Origin: Cognaticolwellia aestuarii | GTDB taxonomy: Bacteria > Pseudomonadota > Gammaproteobacteria > Enterobacterales > Alteromonadaceae | Reading direction: 5' to 3' | Assembly (NCBI RefSeq): GCF_002000025.1 | Contig: NZ_MUZV01000006.1 | Span: 62,001-126,000, forward strand | Length of the DNA: 64,000 bases | Part shown: positions 36,080-45,842 of the stretch, one piece after another | Position numbering within the stretch: the stretch's first letter is position 1 | Layout: each line of letters opens with the position of its first letter | The notes under the pieces: generated by a model | What the model was told of the DNA's origin: nothing | The model's input: only the letters and a program-made list of their open reading frames with translations | Databases searched by the model: none | Translations under genes and position numbers: made by a program

Positions 36080-37239
36080 TATTGTATAACCTCATTGACA
36101 CAACTAGCTAAGTAGTTGATATCGTTAACTTCATGGCTTGCAGTTATGGTAACACGTAACCGCGAGCTATTAAATGGAACCGTCGGAGGGCGAATAGCCG
36201 TTAGCCAAATGCCCTTATTTCGTAATTGCTGACAAACATCTAAGGTGCTAGTTTCATCGCCAATGACAATGGCATGAATGGATGATGAATTCTCAATTAA
36301 TTGTATTTTTTGGCTAAGCTTTTCTGTCAGTAACTTGCTCAGTTCATTAATTTTTTCACGACGCCAATGCTCAGCTTGAATAATTTCAATACTCTTTTTT
36401 GTCGCCCAGGCTAAAGCTGGAGATATTGCTGTTGAATAAATATAATGACGAGAAAAATTTATTAAATAATCAGCTAAGTTCTTATCACAAGCAACAAATG
36501 CCCCGCTGGTTGCAATACTCTTACCCAATGTTGCCATCACAACATCAATATCAGCTAGGCTGGAACTCCCTTGCCCTTTTTTGCCAATAACGCCAATACT
36601 GTGTGCATCATCTAAATATAGCAAGGCTTGATGTTGTTTCGCTATTTTTGCCAAATTAGCTACGTCAGCCTGATCGCCATCCATACTAAAAACGCCCTCA
36701 GAAACAATAACCTGATTCAATTCATCATCATGAGGTTCAGCTTGCTGGTTTTTCGATATGAGGCGTTGTAGTTGCTCGATGTCATTATGCAAAAATCGTT
36801 TTACTTTTGCCTCACTTGATAGTGCCCCATCAATCAACGATGCATGACTTAATTTGTCTAAATAAAGATGGCTACTTTTATGCCCTAATGCCTGCATTAA
36901 AGCAGTATTGGCAGAAAAGCCGCTAGCAAATAGTAAACACTTGGGCTTATTTAACCAATCACAAATATCGTGTTCTAATGCCTGATGAGCATAAGAATAG
37001 CCAGTTATTAAACTCGAGCCGCTAGCACAAGTGCCAAATTTGTCAGCACCAATAGCTAAGGCTTGATTTATTTCAGGATGATGGTTTAAGCCAAGATAAT
37101 CATTAGATGAAAAGTTTACATAGTTTTTATCGTTAATCTTAACATAACGGCCACTTTGCTCAATAACACACTGACGCGCACGATAACGCGCGCGTTGTTT
37201 CTGTTGTTCAACATCATCAGTTAAATAATTAAATGCCAT
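36079..37239 (-). CDS. bioF: 8-amino-7-oxononanoate synthase
   Basis: The product has 386 residues. The PLP lysine lies in ATLGKSIATSGAF; NFSSNDYLGLNHHPE, GSGSS-like CASGSSLITGY and LDDAHSIGVIG are the usual motifs of this alpha-oxoamine synthase. It condenses pimeloyl-ACP with alanine. It follows bioB by 5 bp. Confidence 0.95.
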   Translation of the reverse strand: MAFNYLTDDVEQQKQRARYRARQCVIEQSGRYVKINDKNYVNFSSNDYLGLNHHPEINQALAIGADKFGTCASGSSLITGYSYAHQALEHDICDWLNKPKCLLFASGFSANTALMQALGHKSSHLYLDKLSHASLIDGALSSEAKVKRFLHNDIEQLQRLISKNQQAEPHDDELNQVIVSEGVFSMDGDQADVANLAKIAKQHQALLYLDDAHSIGVIGKKGQGSSSLADIDVVMATLGKSIATSGAFVACDKNLADYLINFSRHYIYSTAISPALAWATKKSIEIIQAEHWRREKINELSKLLTEKLSQKIQLIENSSSIHAIVIGDETSTLDVCQQLRNKGIWLTAIRPPTVPFNSSRLRVTITASHEVNDINYLASCVNEVIQ

Positions 37240-37244
37240 CAGAC

Positions 37245-38348
37245 TTAATTAACAGCGTTATAAAATAAGTCACTATTTTGTTGGTCGACAACAGCTGTTT
37301 TGAGTTTTTCTTCATCAATTTCTGAGCTGGCTATCGTTTCAGTATTAATGCCTAAGCGATCAAATAACATCATATCTTTATTTGCTTCAGGGTTACCTGT
37401 GGTCAATAACTTACAACCATAAAATATTGAGTTTGCGCCAGCTAAAAAGCACATGGCTTGCATTTGTTCATTCATGGCATCACGACCTGCTGACAAACGC
37501 ACGTGACTTTTAGGCATCATGATGCGTGCTACGGCAATACAACGAATAAATTCAAAATGATCTAAGTCGGCAACATCAGATAACGGCGTACCTTCAATTT
37601 TTACTAACATGTTAATAGGAACACTTTCTGGCTGAGGTGAAAGGTTTGCTAATTGTGCAAGTAACGACGCGCGGTCTTTGCTTTCTTCCCCTAAGCCAAC
37701 AATACCACCACTACATACTTTCATGCCTGAACTTCTGACATTTGTTAAGGTATCTAGTCGGTCTTGGTAGGTACGTGTGGTGATAATTTGATTATAATGC
37801 TCTGGTGAAGTATCCAAATTATGGTTGTAATAATCTAAACCTGCACCTTGCAATTCATCAGCTTGATCAGCAGACAACATACCCAACGTCATGCACGTTT
37901 CAAGACCTAAGGCTTTAACGCCCTTGACCATCTCAACAACTAAAGGCATATCTCTTGCTTTTGGATTACGCCAACCTGCCCCCATACAAAAGCGCGTTGA
38001 GCCCTGCGCTTTAGCAACCTTTGCCGCCTCAAGTACTTTTTCTACTTCCATAAGGCGTTCTTTGTCAATATCAGTTTTGTATCGTGAACTTTGTGAGCAA
38101 TATTTACAATCTTCTGGACAAGCACCTGTTTTAATCGATAACAAGGTACTGACTTGTATTTCATTAGGATTAAAGTTTTCACGATGAATAACTTGTGCTT
38201 TAAACATCAAGTCATTGAATGGCATGTCAAACAAAGCTTTCACTTCATGTGCTTGCCAGTTATGGCGAATTTCACTGCTCGTTTGATGGCTATTGTTGCT
38301 GTTGGTATCAGACATAGATTCACTTACCGCTGATGTTTGCTGTGTCAT
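37245..38348 (-). CDS. bioB: Biotin synthase (radical SAM)
   Basis: The product has 367 residues. The radical-SAM cluster motif is CPEDCKYC, near residue 80, in [41 protein letters not shown] and AGANSIFYG are typical of BioB. It inserts sulfur into dethiobiotin. First gene of bioBFCD; the 12-bp overlap with the longest bioA frame argues for a later bioA start. Confidence 0.96.
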   Translation of the reverse strand: MTQQTSAVSESMSDTNSNNSHQTSSEIRHNWQAHEVKALFDMPFNDLMFKAQVIHRENFNPNEIQVSTLLSIKTGACPEDCKYCSQSSRYKTDIDKERLMEVEKVLEAAKVAKAQGSTRFCMGAGWRNPKARDMPLVVEMVKGVKALGLETCMTLGMLSADQADELQGAGLDYYNHNLDTSPEHYNQIITTRTYQDRLDTLTNVRSSGMKVCSGGIVGLGEESKDRASLLAQLANLSPQPESVPINMLVKIEGTPLSDVADLDHFEFIRCIAVARIMMPKSHVRLSAGRDAMNEQMQAMCFLAGANSIFYGCKLLTTGNPEANKDMMLFDRLGINTETIASSEIDEEKLKTAVVDQQNSDLFYNAVN

Positions 38349-38447
38349 AGTTATTCACTCGTATTGAAATTGCATCTCGTAATATTAACGGGTAGTCTAT
38401 GCGTCAACATCTATATGTCAACTCATTTACTCAGCCAAGCTTTACAT
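38349..38447. promoter_or_regulatory. Divergent bioA-bioB control region
   Basis: About 99 bp separate the bioB start from the preferred bioA start. Divergent bioA/bioBFCD promoters are normally controlled by BirA. I see direct GTTGAC words on the minus strand (near 38404 and 38419), but no clear palindromic BirA operator, so the site itself is unproven. Confidence 0.35.
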
Positions 38448-39770
38448 ATGAACAAAATACATACAGAAACACTCGAATTCGATAAAAACCATGTCTGGCA
38501 TCCTTATACTTCTATGTCCAAGCCTCTGCCTTCTTACCTCGTAGAGTCAGCCCAAGGCGTGCATATTTCTTTAGCAACTGGTGAACAAGTCGTTGATGGC
38601 ATGTCATCATGGTGGTCAGTGTTACATGGCTATAATCATCCTGAATTAAACCAAGCACTGGTGAAACAAAGTGAAAAGTTTTCCCATGTTATGTTTGGTG
38701 GGTTAACTCACGAACCTGCTGTTGAGCTAGCAAAAAACTTGATCAGTATGACACCCTCAGGATTAAATAAAGTATTTCTCAGTGACAGTGGCTCTGTATC
38801 AGTAGAAGTAGCCTTAAAAATGGCTATTCAATACTGGCATAGTAAAAATAAGGCCGAAAAGCACAAAATTTTAACGGTAAAAAATGGCTATCATGGTGAT
38901 ACTTTTGCTGCCATGTCAGTATGCGATCCTGTTAATGGTATGCATCAGCTGTTTGAGCCAGTACTTATGAAGAATTTATTTGCTCCAGCACCTAATATAA
39001 GCTTCGATCAAGTCTGGCAAGCTAATGACACAGATGAATTAGCCGCGATGTTTGCGCGACATCATCACGAAATAGCCGCTTTTATTATTGAACCTATCGT
39101 ACAAGGTGCAGGTGGTATGCGTATGTATCACCCAAATTATTTAAAAGCCTGTCGTGCATTATGCGATCAATATAATGTGTTAATGATCGCCGATGAAATT
39201 GCCACAGGCTTAGGTCGCACAGGTAAGTTATTTGCGTGTGAATGGGCCGAGATTAGCCCCGACATTATCTGTTTAGGCAAAACCTTAACCGGTGGTTATA
39301 TGACCTTAGCGGCAACCTTATGTACAGACGAAATTGCTAATAACATCAGTAATGGTGAAGCCGGTTGCTTTATGCATGGCCCAACTTTTATGGGTAATCC
39401 TTTAGCTTGTGCTGTTGCCAATGCTAGTTTAGGTATTTTAAAGCGTAATGAATGGCAGCAACAAGTGGCAAATATCTCAGCTGCATTTAAGCAACAACTA
39501 CTGCCTTTGCAAACACATCACAGAGTGCATGATGTTAGAGTATTAGGCGCTATCGGTGTTGTTGAAGCAACAGAAAATGTCAACATGGCAGAAATACAAA
39601 AACGTTTTGTCGAATTGGGCGCATGGATACGCCCTTTCGGAAAGCTGATTTACGTTATGCCCCCTTTTGTTATTAGCGCAGAGCAGATAACTTTGCTGGT
39701 TAATGCCATTAGTACAGTTTTAAACGAAGATAAATGTTTTCTGCAGCAGCAAGCAACAAGTAGTGCTTAA
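38448..39770 (+). CDS. bioA: Adenosylmethionine-8-amino-7-oxononanoate transaminase
   Basis: A start at ATG 38448 (MNKIHTETLEFDKNHVWHPY) gives 440 residues; frames open to ATG 38415 or further upstream would overlap the bioB start. Motifs of class III transaminases: WHPYTSM, DGMSSWWSVLHGYNHPE, the SGSVSVEVALKM stretch, the cofactor Asp in LMIADEIATGLGRTG, and the PLP lysine in LGKTLTGGYM. It makes diaminononanoate from the bioF product. Divergent from bioB. The stop overlaps a convergent gene. Confidence 0.95.
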   Translation: MNKIHTETLEFDKNHVWHPYTSMSKPLPSYLVESAQGVHISLATGEQVVDGMSSWWSVLHGYNHPELNQALVKQSEKFSHVMFGGLTHEPAVELAKNLISMTPSGLNKVFLSDSGSVSVEVALKMAIQYWHSKNKAEKHKILTVKNGYHGDTFAAMSVCDPVNGMHQLFEPVLMKNLFAPAPNISFDQVWQANDTDELAAMFARHHHEIAAFIIEPIVQGAGGMRMYHPNYLKACRALCDQYNVLMIADEIATGLGRTGKLFACEWAEISPDIICLGKTLTGGYMTLAATLCTDEIANNISNGEAGCFMHGPTFMGNPLACAVANASLGILKRNEWQQQVANISAAFKQQLLPLQTHHRVHDVRVLGAIGVVEATENVNMAEIQKRFVELGAWIRPFGKLIYVMPPFVISAEQITLLVNAISTVLNEDKCFLQQQATSSA

Positions 39771-40159
39771 CCGGTACTTGTCGTCGATATTTGCACTAAA
39801 ATAAAACTTATCCAAGCGATGGTGATAACCAATAACAATAAAATATTGAAATGTTTACCATCGCTTTCACGGCGACTTCGGTACTTGTCGAGTATTAAGC
39901 AAAAATAGCTACATAAGGCACTTAGCCATAGCACTATATATAGATAGCCCGTTAAAGGCGTTAACCAAAACTTTCTAATTTCAATATTATGATAGCGTAA
40001 TAAACCATAATCAGATTCAGGTGCTGCGTAATATGAAACAATTAAGGCAAAAACGAATAATCCCCAACCAATAATGGTTAAGACTCTGACAATATAGGTC
40101 CATATATCTACCGCGCTCCTTCGCTCTTTTTTTAATATTTTCATCTTAGTTACCGCCAT
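39767..40159 (-). CDS. Hypothetical membrane protein, 130 aa
   Basis: The product has three hydrophobic segments: VLTIIGWGLFVFALIVSYY, WLTPLTGYLYIVLWLSALCS and ILLLLVITIAWISFILVQI. A basic N terminus (KMKILKKERRS) suggests an inner-membrane protein. The family is not recognised. It is convergent with bioA (3-bp overlap) and divergent from asnS. Confidence 0.6.
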   Translation of the reverse strand: MAVTKMKILKKERRSAVDIWTYIVRVLTIIGWGLFVFALIVSYYAAPESDYGLLRYHNIEIRKFWLTPLTGYLYIVLWLSALCSYFCLILDKYRSRRESDGKHFNILLLLVITIAWISFILVQISTTSTG

Positions 40160-40291
40160 TTGAGACTAATTTTTAATTTTTCTTTTTATATAGACCCGAT
40201 TTAGCAACTTTTACTTGTTAAACCTTATAAGCAAGGTAACATATCAATCCTTAAAATTTGAGTATATTTTTGACAGAAAAGAGGTTTGTAA

Positions 40292-41692
40292 ATGTCAGTC
40301 ATTGCAATTACTGATATCTTGGCAGGTAAATACCCTGTTAATGAATCAATTACTATCCATGGTTGGATCCGCACACGTCGCGATTCCAAAGCAGGTATTT
40401 CATTTTTAGCGATACATGACGGTTCATGTTTTGACGCTATTCAGGCAATTGCTCCGAGTAATTTGGATAATTATCAGACTGATGTATTAAAACTTACAAC
40501 AGGCGCAGCGGTAAAAGTTACCGGTATTTTGGTAGAATCTCCGGGTAAAGGTCAATCTTTTGAACTACAGGCAGAGCAAGTTGAAGTATTAGGCTTAGTT
40601 GAAGACCCTGATACTTATCCAATGGCTGCAAAGCGCCATAGTATCGAATTTTTGCGTGAACAAGCGCACCTACGTCCGCGCACTAATATTGGCGGCGCAG
40701 TAACCCGAGTTCGTAATACATTAGCACAAGCAGTTCATCGCTTCTTGCATAGTAAAGGTTACTTCTGGATCAGCACACCATTAATTACCGGTAGTGACTG
40801 TGAAGGTGCTGGTGAAATGTTTCGCGTCAGTACGCTAGATATGGAAAACTTGCCATTGAACGATCAAGGTAAAGTTGATTACGACCAAGACTTTTTTGGT
40901 AAAGAAACATTTTTAACGGTTTCAGGCCAGTTGAATGTTGAAACCTATTGTTGTGCCCTTTCTAAAGTTTATACTTTTGGTCCAACATTTCGAGCTGAAA
41001 ATTCAAATACTACACGTCATTTAGCTGAGTTTTGGATGATTGAGCCAGAAATCGCTTTTGCTGATCTTGCCGATGCAGCCGATTTAGCAGAAGAAATGCT
41101 CAAGTATGTTTTTCAAGCTGTTCTTGATGAGCGTGCTGATGACATGGCATTCTTTGAACAACGCGTCGATAAAACAGTTGTCGATCGTTTAAACTCAGTG
41201 ATCAACAACGACTTTGTGCGTTTAGATTATACTGATGCGATTACAATCTTAGAAAAATGTGATAAAAAGTTTGAAAACAAAGTGTCTTGGGGGGTTGATT
41301 TGAACTCTGAGCATGAGCGTTATTTAGCTGAAGAGCATTTCAATGGCCCGGTAGTTTTACAAAACTACCCGAAAGATATTAAATCTTTCTACATGCGACT
41401 CAATGATGACGGAAAAACCGTTGCTGCAATGGATATTCTAGCACCAGGCATTGGCGAAATTATTGGTGGTAGTCAACGTGAAGAACGCTTAGATGTTTTA
41501 GATGAACGTTTAGCTGAAATGAACTTAGATCCGGCTGACTATAGCTGGTACCGTGATTTACGTCGTTATGGCACTGTGCCTCATTCAGGTTTTGGTTTAG
41601 GTTTCGAACGTTTAGTAGCTTATGCTACGGGTATGCAAAACGTGCGTGACGTGATCCCATTCCCGAGAACGCCAAACAACGCGGCTTTCTAG
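40292..41692 (+). CDS. asnS: Asparaginyl-tRNA synthetase
   Basis: The product has 466 residues, the usual size. It has the OB-fold anticodon-binding N terminus ([19 protein letters not shown]) and the class II core: motif 2 [21 protein letters not shown] and motif 3 [15 protein letters not shown]. The Asn-specific end [12 protein letters not shown] is present. It charges tRNA-Asn. It ends in a strong terminator. Confidence 0.97.
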   Translation: MSVIAITDILAGKYPVNESITIHGWIRTRRDSKAGISFLAIHDGSCFDAIQAIAPSNLDNYQTDVLKLTTGAAVKVTGILVESPGKGQSFELQAEQVEVLGLVEDPDTYPMAAKRHSIEFLREQAHLRPRTNIGGAVTRVRNTLAQAVHRFLHSKGYFWISTPLITGSDCEGAGEMFRVSTLDMENLPLNDQGKVDYDQDFFGKETFLTVSGQLNVETYCCALSKVYTFGPTFRAENSNTTRHLAEFWMIEPEIAFADLADAADLAEEMLKYVFQAVLDERADDMAFFEQRVDKTVVDRLNSVINNDFVRLDYTDAITILEKCDKKFENKVSWGVDLNSEHERYLAEEHFNGPVVLQNYPKDIKSFYMRLNDDGKTVAAMDILAPGIGEIIGGSQREERLDVLDERLAEMNLDPADYSWYRDLRRYGTVPHSGFGLGFERLVAYATGMQNVRDVIPFPRTPNNAAF

Positions 41693-41720
41693 AAAAAAAC
41701 GGAACGGTAAGCTTTAGCAT

Positions 41721-41750
41721 TAAAAAAACCCTCAATTGAGGGTTTTTTTA
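41721..41750 (+). terminator. Intrinsic terminator of asnS
   Basis: AACCCTCAATTGAGGGTT forms a 9-bp stem followed by TTTTTA. It lies 29 bp after the asnS stop; symmetric A/T runs could also serve the convergent nitroreductase gene. Confidence 0.88.
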
Positions 41751-41806
41751 ATGGCGTGTATTATGTCAACAAACAAGCATAACATAGTCGGCGTGTTAAC
41801 TTATCT

Positions 41807-42355
41807 CTAAAAATAATGCACGTAATCCTCAAGATCTCGGCTATTTTTCAAAGGCAGCTCTTTGGCTTTATCGCCAATATAAACAAAACCAACGATTTCC
41901 TCATGTAGCTCAATACCTAAACGCTCTTTAACCAAAGGGTGATAGCTCATTTCTCCTGTACGCCACATTGCGCCGTAGCCTAAACATGTAGCCGCCATTT
42001 GTATGGCATGTGCTGCACAACCGGCGGCAATAAGTTGCTCTTGCTTAGGCACTTTAACGTGCTGATGAAATTTAGTGCTAACTACAATAATTAAAGGTGA
42101 GCGAAATGGCATTTTGCTTGCCTTATCTATCTTAGCTTCATCACCATTGTCACTAATAATAGCTGACTTAAATGCCTTACTTAACTTGGTTAGGCCTTCA
42201 TCTTTTACTACCGTGAAGCGCCATGGAGTTAAACCAGCATGATCAGGAACACGCATTCCGGCTTTGAGGATATTGTTAATCACATCTTCACCTGGTGCAT
42301 TACCTTGCAAGTTTGGATTAGACTGACGAGTATGTAAAAACTCCAAAACATTCAT
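41807..42355 (-). CDS. YdjA-type NAD(P)H nitroreductase
   Basis: The product has 182 residues, the same size as E. coli YdjA (183). FLHTRQSNPNL, RVPDHAGLTPWRF, AAGCAAHAIQMAATCLGYG and EIVGFVYIGDK match the minimal FMN-binding nitroreductase family. It reduces nitroaromatics or quinones; the natural substrate is unknown. Single gene, convergent with asnS. Confidence 0.9.
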   Translation of the reverse strand: MNVLEFLHTRQSNPNLQGNAPGEDVINNILKAGMRVPDHAGLTPWRFTVVKDEGLTKLSKAFKSAIISDNGDEAKIDKASKMPFRSPLIIVVSTKFHQHVKVPKQEQLIAAGCAAHAIQMAATCLGYGAMWRTGEMSYHPLVKERLGIELHEEIVGFVYIGDKAKELPLKNSRDLEDYVHYF

Positions 42356-42709
42356 AAAACTGTAAATTCCTTAAATTAATCCTTTAGGGCTTGTTAGCTG
42401 ATATTTACTGTATGTCAGCGTTAATAAATTCAAAGCATTATAATGATAAAACTAAACGCTATCTCATTGTTAACGTATAAATATACATTAACATTTATTT
42501 GTTATTAAAATCATCCAACTAATTAGCTTTTTTTCAAATTGATTTTATCAACTTCCCCCTCATGAAAAGCTATAAAGAGTAGAACGAGATTTGTACTCAT
42601 TGATTTCATTTAAGCAATTGACAAAAATATTTACATTTTCGACTACTTAAACCAACGAATTTTCAGTAGCATATGGCAATCTACTGCAAATAACCTATAG
42701 ACGGGTCAT
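42356..42709. other. Intergenic region between divergent nitroreductase and sppA genes
   Basis: The 354 bp hold no gene. A TTGACA word at 42618-42623 could be a -35 box for sppA, but no good -10 is spaced from it. Confidence 0.3.
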
Positions 42710-44572
42710 ATGAAAGAAAATAAAAGTACTTTGGCAAGAATAACCTTTGGGTTATTTAGTTTGCTCAATACCTCTCGAAAAATCATTATTAATTTAGTTT
42801 TTTTTACACTATTACTTATTTTATTTATTACCTTAACCACCGGTGAAGAGAATATTAATGTAAAACCGGGCTCAGCACTTATCTTAAATATCCGTGGCGA
42901 TATTGTTGAACAAAAACATAACATAGATCCAATGGATGCTTTTATTAGTGAAGCATTAGAACAGCCGGATTCTGCACCTGAAGTGTTACTTGCCGATATA
43001 TTGGCAGTGATTAAAAGCGCCGAAACTGATGATCGCATTAGTATGATAGTGCTAGATTTAAAAAATATGCAAGGCTCAGGCATTACCAAATTAAGTGATA
43101 TCGCCAAGGCATTACAACAATTTAAGCGCAGTGGTAAAAAAGTTATTGCTCTTGGTGAACACTACACACAAAATCACTATTATCTTGCAAGCTTTGCTGA
43201 TGAAATTTGGCTTAACCCGCAAGGTTGGATGATATTAGACGGCTATGGACGCTATCAACTCTACTTTAAATCGGCTATGGAAAAGCTGGCAATTAGCCAA
43301 CATGTTTTTCGTGTCGGTACGTATAAGTCAGCTATAGAGCCTTATATTCGTGACGATATGTCTGATGCTGCTAAAGAAGCTAACCAATTATGGTTAAATG
43401 ATCTTTGGCAACAATACAAAACAGATGTTGCCGAGCAACGAAACTTTCCGATCAGTAATTTTGATGAAGATGTTGATGTTTTAGTGACAAAACTAAAAGC
43501 GGCCAATGGCAATGTTGCTGAATATGCCTTAGCAAATCAATGGGTTGATGCCCTAAAAACACGCGAGCAAGTCACACAAGATTTAATCAAAATGGTGGGC
43601 AGTGATGGTGAGTCTAGTTATAAACATATTACTTTTAATGATTACTCAAGAGCGATAACACCCAATATTGAGCTAGAAAACGTCAGCAGCGATCAAGTTG
43701 CGATCATTGTTGCTAAAGGCACAATTTTAGACGGCAACCAAAAACCTGGCACCATTGGTGGAGATAGTACTGCGGCTTTATTACGAAAAGCACGTGAAAA
43801 CAAACAGGTAAAAGCCGTTGTTTTACGCGTCGATAGCCCAGGTGGTAGCGCGTATGCCTCAGAAGTTATTCGCCAAGAAGTTGAGCTACTAAAAGCGGCT
43901 GGCAAACCGGTGATTGCTTCTATGGGAACTTATGCAGCATCAGGTGGTTATTGGATATCAGCTTCAGCAGATAAAATAATAGCCTCCCCTACCACTATTA
44001 CCGGCTCTATTGGCATTTTTGGTTTCTTTATGACTTTTGAAAACACCCTGAGCAAGTTAGGGATTTATACCGACGGTGTCGGTACCACTGATATTGCAGG
44101 TTTTGGTGTCACAAGAGAATTAACACCAGGTATGGCAAACATTATCCAACTCAATATTGAGCGTGGCTATCGTGATTTTATTGCGCTGGTAGCTAAAAAT
44201 CGTAATATGACCACTTCACAAGTTGATGCGATCGCTCAAGGTCGAGTATGGTCAGGCTCTAAAGCGTTAGAACTGGGATTAGTTGATGCCTTAGGAAATA
44301 TAGACAGTGCTATTGAAGCTGCCGCCGAACTCGCTAACCTAAGTGATTACGAGACTTTGTTAGTAGAAAAACAAAAAACTCCACGTGCGTTGTTTTTACA
44401 AAGTTTATTTGGCCAAGCGTCAGTATTGTTAGGTCAATCGTCTGTTGAGCCTTTTAATAAGAATACCTTAACTGAAATTATCAGTAAACTGTCAGTTGAA
44501 TTAAAGCAATTATCGCAACTTAATGATCCACAAGGCGTCTATTCATTTTGTTTGGCCTGTGAAATTGAGTAA
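42710..44572 (+). CDS. sppA: Signal peptide peptidase SppA, 67-kDa type
   Basis: The product has 620 residues, close to E. coli SppA (618). A single N-terminal membrane anchor (INLVFFTLLLILFITLTT) is followed by two tandem peptidase S49 domains. The catalytic dyad is complete: Lys206 in VGTYKSAIEPY of the first domain and Ser411 in GTYAASGGYWIS of the second (E. coli Lys209 and Ser409). It degrades cleaved signal peptides at the inner membrane, facing the periplasm. It ends in a strong terminator. Confidence 0.96.
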   Translation: MKENKSTLARITFGLFSLLNTSRKIIINLVFFTLLLILFITLTTGEENINVKPGSALILNIRGDIVEQKHNIDPMDAFISEALEQPDSAPEVLLADILAVIKSAETDDRISMIVLDLKNMQGSGITKLSDIAKALQQFKRSGKKVIALGEHYTQNHYYLASFADEIWLNPQGWMILDGYGRYQLYFKSAMEKLAISQHVFRVGTYKSAIEPYIRDDMSDAAKEANQLWLNDLWQQYKTDVAEQRNFPISNFDEDVDVLVTKLKAANGNVAEYALANQWVDALKTREQVTQDLIKMVGSDGESSYKHITFNDYSRAITPNIELENVSSDQVAIIVAKGTILDGNQKPGTIGGDSTAALLRKARENKQVKAVVLRVDSPGGSAYASEVIRQEVELLKAAGKPVIASMGTYAASGGYWISASADKIIASPTTITGSIGIFGFFMTFENTLSKLGIYTDGVGTTDIAGFGVTRELTPGMANIIQLNIERGYRDFIALVAKNRNMTTSQVDAIAQGRVWSGSKALELGLVDALGNIDSAIEAAAELANLSDYETLLVEKQKTPRALFLQSLFGQASVLLGQSSVEPFNKNTLTEIISKLSVELKQLSQLNDPQGVYSFCLACEIE

Positions 44573-44590
44573 TAAACAATAATTTTGTTC

Positions 44591-44620
44591 AAAAAGCCTC
44601 GATTTATCGAGGCTTTTTTA
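44591..44620 (+). terminator. Intrinsic terminator of sppA
   Basis: AAAAAGCCTCGA-TTTA-TCGAGGCTTTTT, a 12-bp stem with a T-run, directly after the stop codon. Confidence 0.9.
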
Positions 44621-44735
44621 TTAGATAACATCCGTTTTTGTAACCGGTATTCACTAGCTTTATGTTATAGTCTCGAATAATTTCAGCAACACTGGCATGA
44701 ATTTACAGTGCCACTTTTTATAAAGATTTTTTACG

Positions 44736-45740
44736 ATGAGAAAACGCATTTATATCGCTTACACCGGTGGCACCATAGGTATGAAACCAAGCGAGAATGG
44801 TTACATTCCACAGAAGCAACATTTAACCGACGCGATAATGAAAATGCCAGATTTTCATCGTCAAGAAATGCCTGAATTTACGATCAATGAATATCAGCCG
44901 TTAATTGATTCATCTAATATGTCTCCGGCTGATTGGCAACGTATCGCCGACGATATCAAGCAACATTATGATGATTACGATGGCTTTGTTGTGCTACATG
45001 GCACTGATACTATGGCATATACCAGCTCAGCATTATCCTTTATGTTAGAAAACTTAAGTAAACCTGTGATTGTTACCGGTTCACAGATCCCATTAAGTCA
45101 ACTGCGTTCTGATGGCCAAGAAAACCTACTTAATTCGCTTTATATAGCGGCTAATTACCCGATCAACGAAGTAGGATTGTATTTTAGTAATAAGCTTTTT
45201 CGTGGCAACCGCAGTATTAAAGCTTATGCGGATGGTTTTGATGCCTTTGACTCACCCAATTTGCCGCCCTTACTTGAGGCAGGTATAAATATAAAACTGA
45301 TCCAAGGTAAAGTATCGGAGCCTGTTGCTTTGCCTTTAGCGTTAGCACAAATTACCCCACAACCTATCGGTGTAGTACATTTATACCCTGGAATTTCGGT
45401 AGAATTAATAAAAAATATAATTAAACAGCCAGTTAAAGCATTAATTATAAGAAGCTATGGTGTTGGCAACGCGCCACAAAATCAAGCATTATTAGATTGC
45501 CTAGAACAAGCAAATAATAGCGGTATTGTGATAGTTAACTGTAGTCAATGTATTAAAGGTACGGTTAATATGAAAGGTTATGCCACTGGCAATGCATTAA
45601 GTAAAATCGGTGTGATCAGTGGTCATGATATGACTTTAGAAGCAACATTAACGAAATTACATTACTTGCTAAGTAAAAATTACAGCCAAGCAAAAATTTG
45701 TCAACTGCTTGAAGTCAGTTTACGAGGCGAACTAAGCTAA
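44736..45740 (+). CDS. ansA: Type I (cytoplasmic) L-asparaginase
   Basis: The product has 334 residues without a signal peptide, as in AnsA. The first threonine motif is AYTGGTIGMKPSENGY; the second is VLHGTDTMAYTSSAL, and IVTGSQIPLSQLRSDGQENL follows. It hydrolyses asparagine to aspartate and ammonia. It has its own unit between sppA and a terminator shared with the convergent DUF349 gene. Confidence 0.95.
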   Translation: MRKRIYIAYTGGTIGMKPSENGYIPQKQHLTDAIMKMPDFHRQEMPEFTINEYQPLIDSSNMSPADWQRIADDIKQHYDDYDGFVVLHGTDTMAYTSSALSFMLENLSKPVIVTGSQIPLSQLRSDGQENLLNSLYIAANYPINEVGLYFSNKLFRGNRSIKAYADGFDAFDSPNLPPLLEAGINIKLIQGKVSEPVALPLALAQITPQPIGVVHLYPGISVELIKNIIKQPVKALIIRSYGVGNAPQNQALLDCLEQANNSGIVIVNCSQCIKGTVNMKGYATGNALSKIGVISGHDMTLEATLTKLHYLLSKNYSQAKICQLLEVSLRGELS

Positions 45741-45791
45741 CGCCTATAATAATAATTAAGTAATAAAGCCAGCATAAAACATCAAAAAATT

Positions 45792-45823
45792 AAAAAAGTC
45801 AGCGATTAAAGCTGACTTTTTTA
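45792..45823. terminator. Bidirectional terminator between ansA and the DUF349 gene
   Basis: AAAAAAGTCAGC-GATTAAA-GCTGACTTTTTT has a 12-bp stem with A and T runs on both sides. Confidence 0.88.
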
Positions 45824-45842
45824 TCTTCAATAAGTAACTACA

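Noticed and set aside
38349-38447. BirA operator between bioA and bioB
   Set aside because: Only short GTTGAC direct words are seen; the expected long palindrome is not clear, so it is kept just as a control region.
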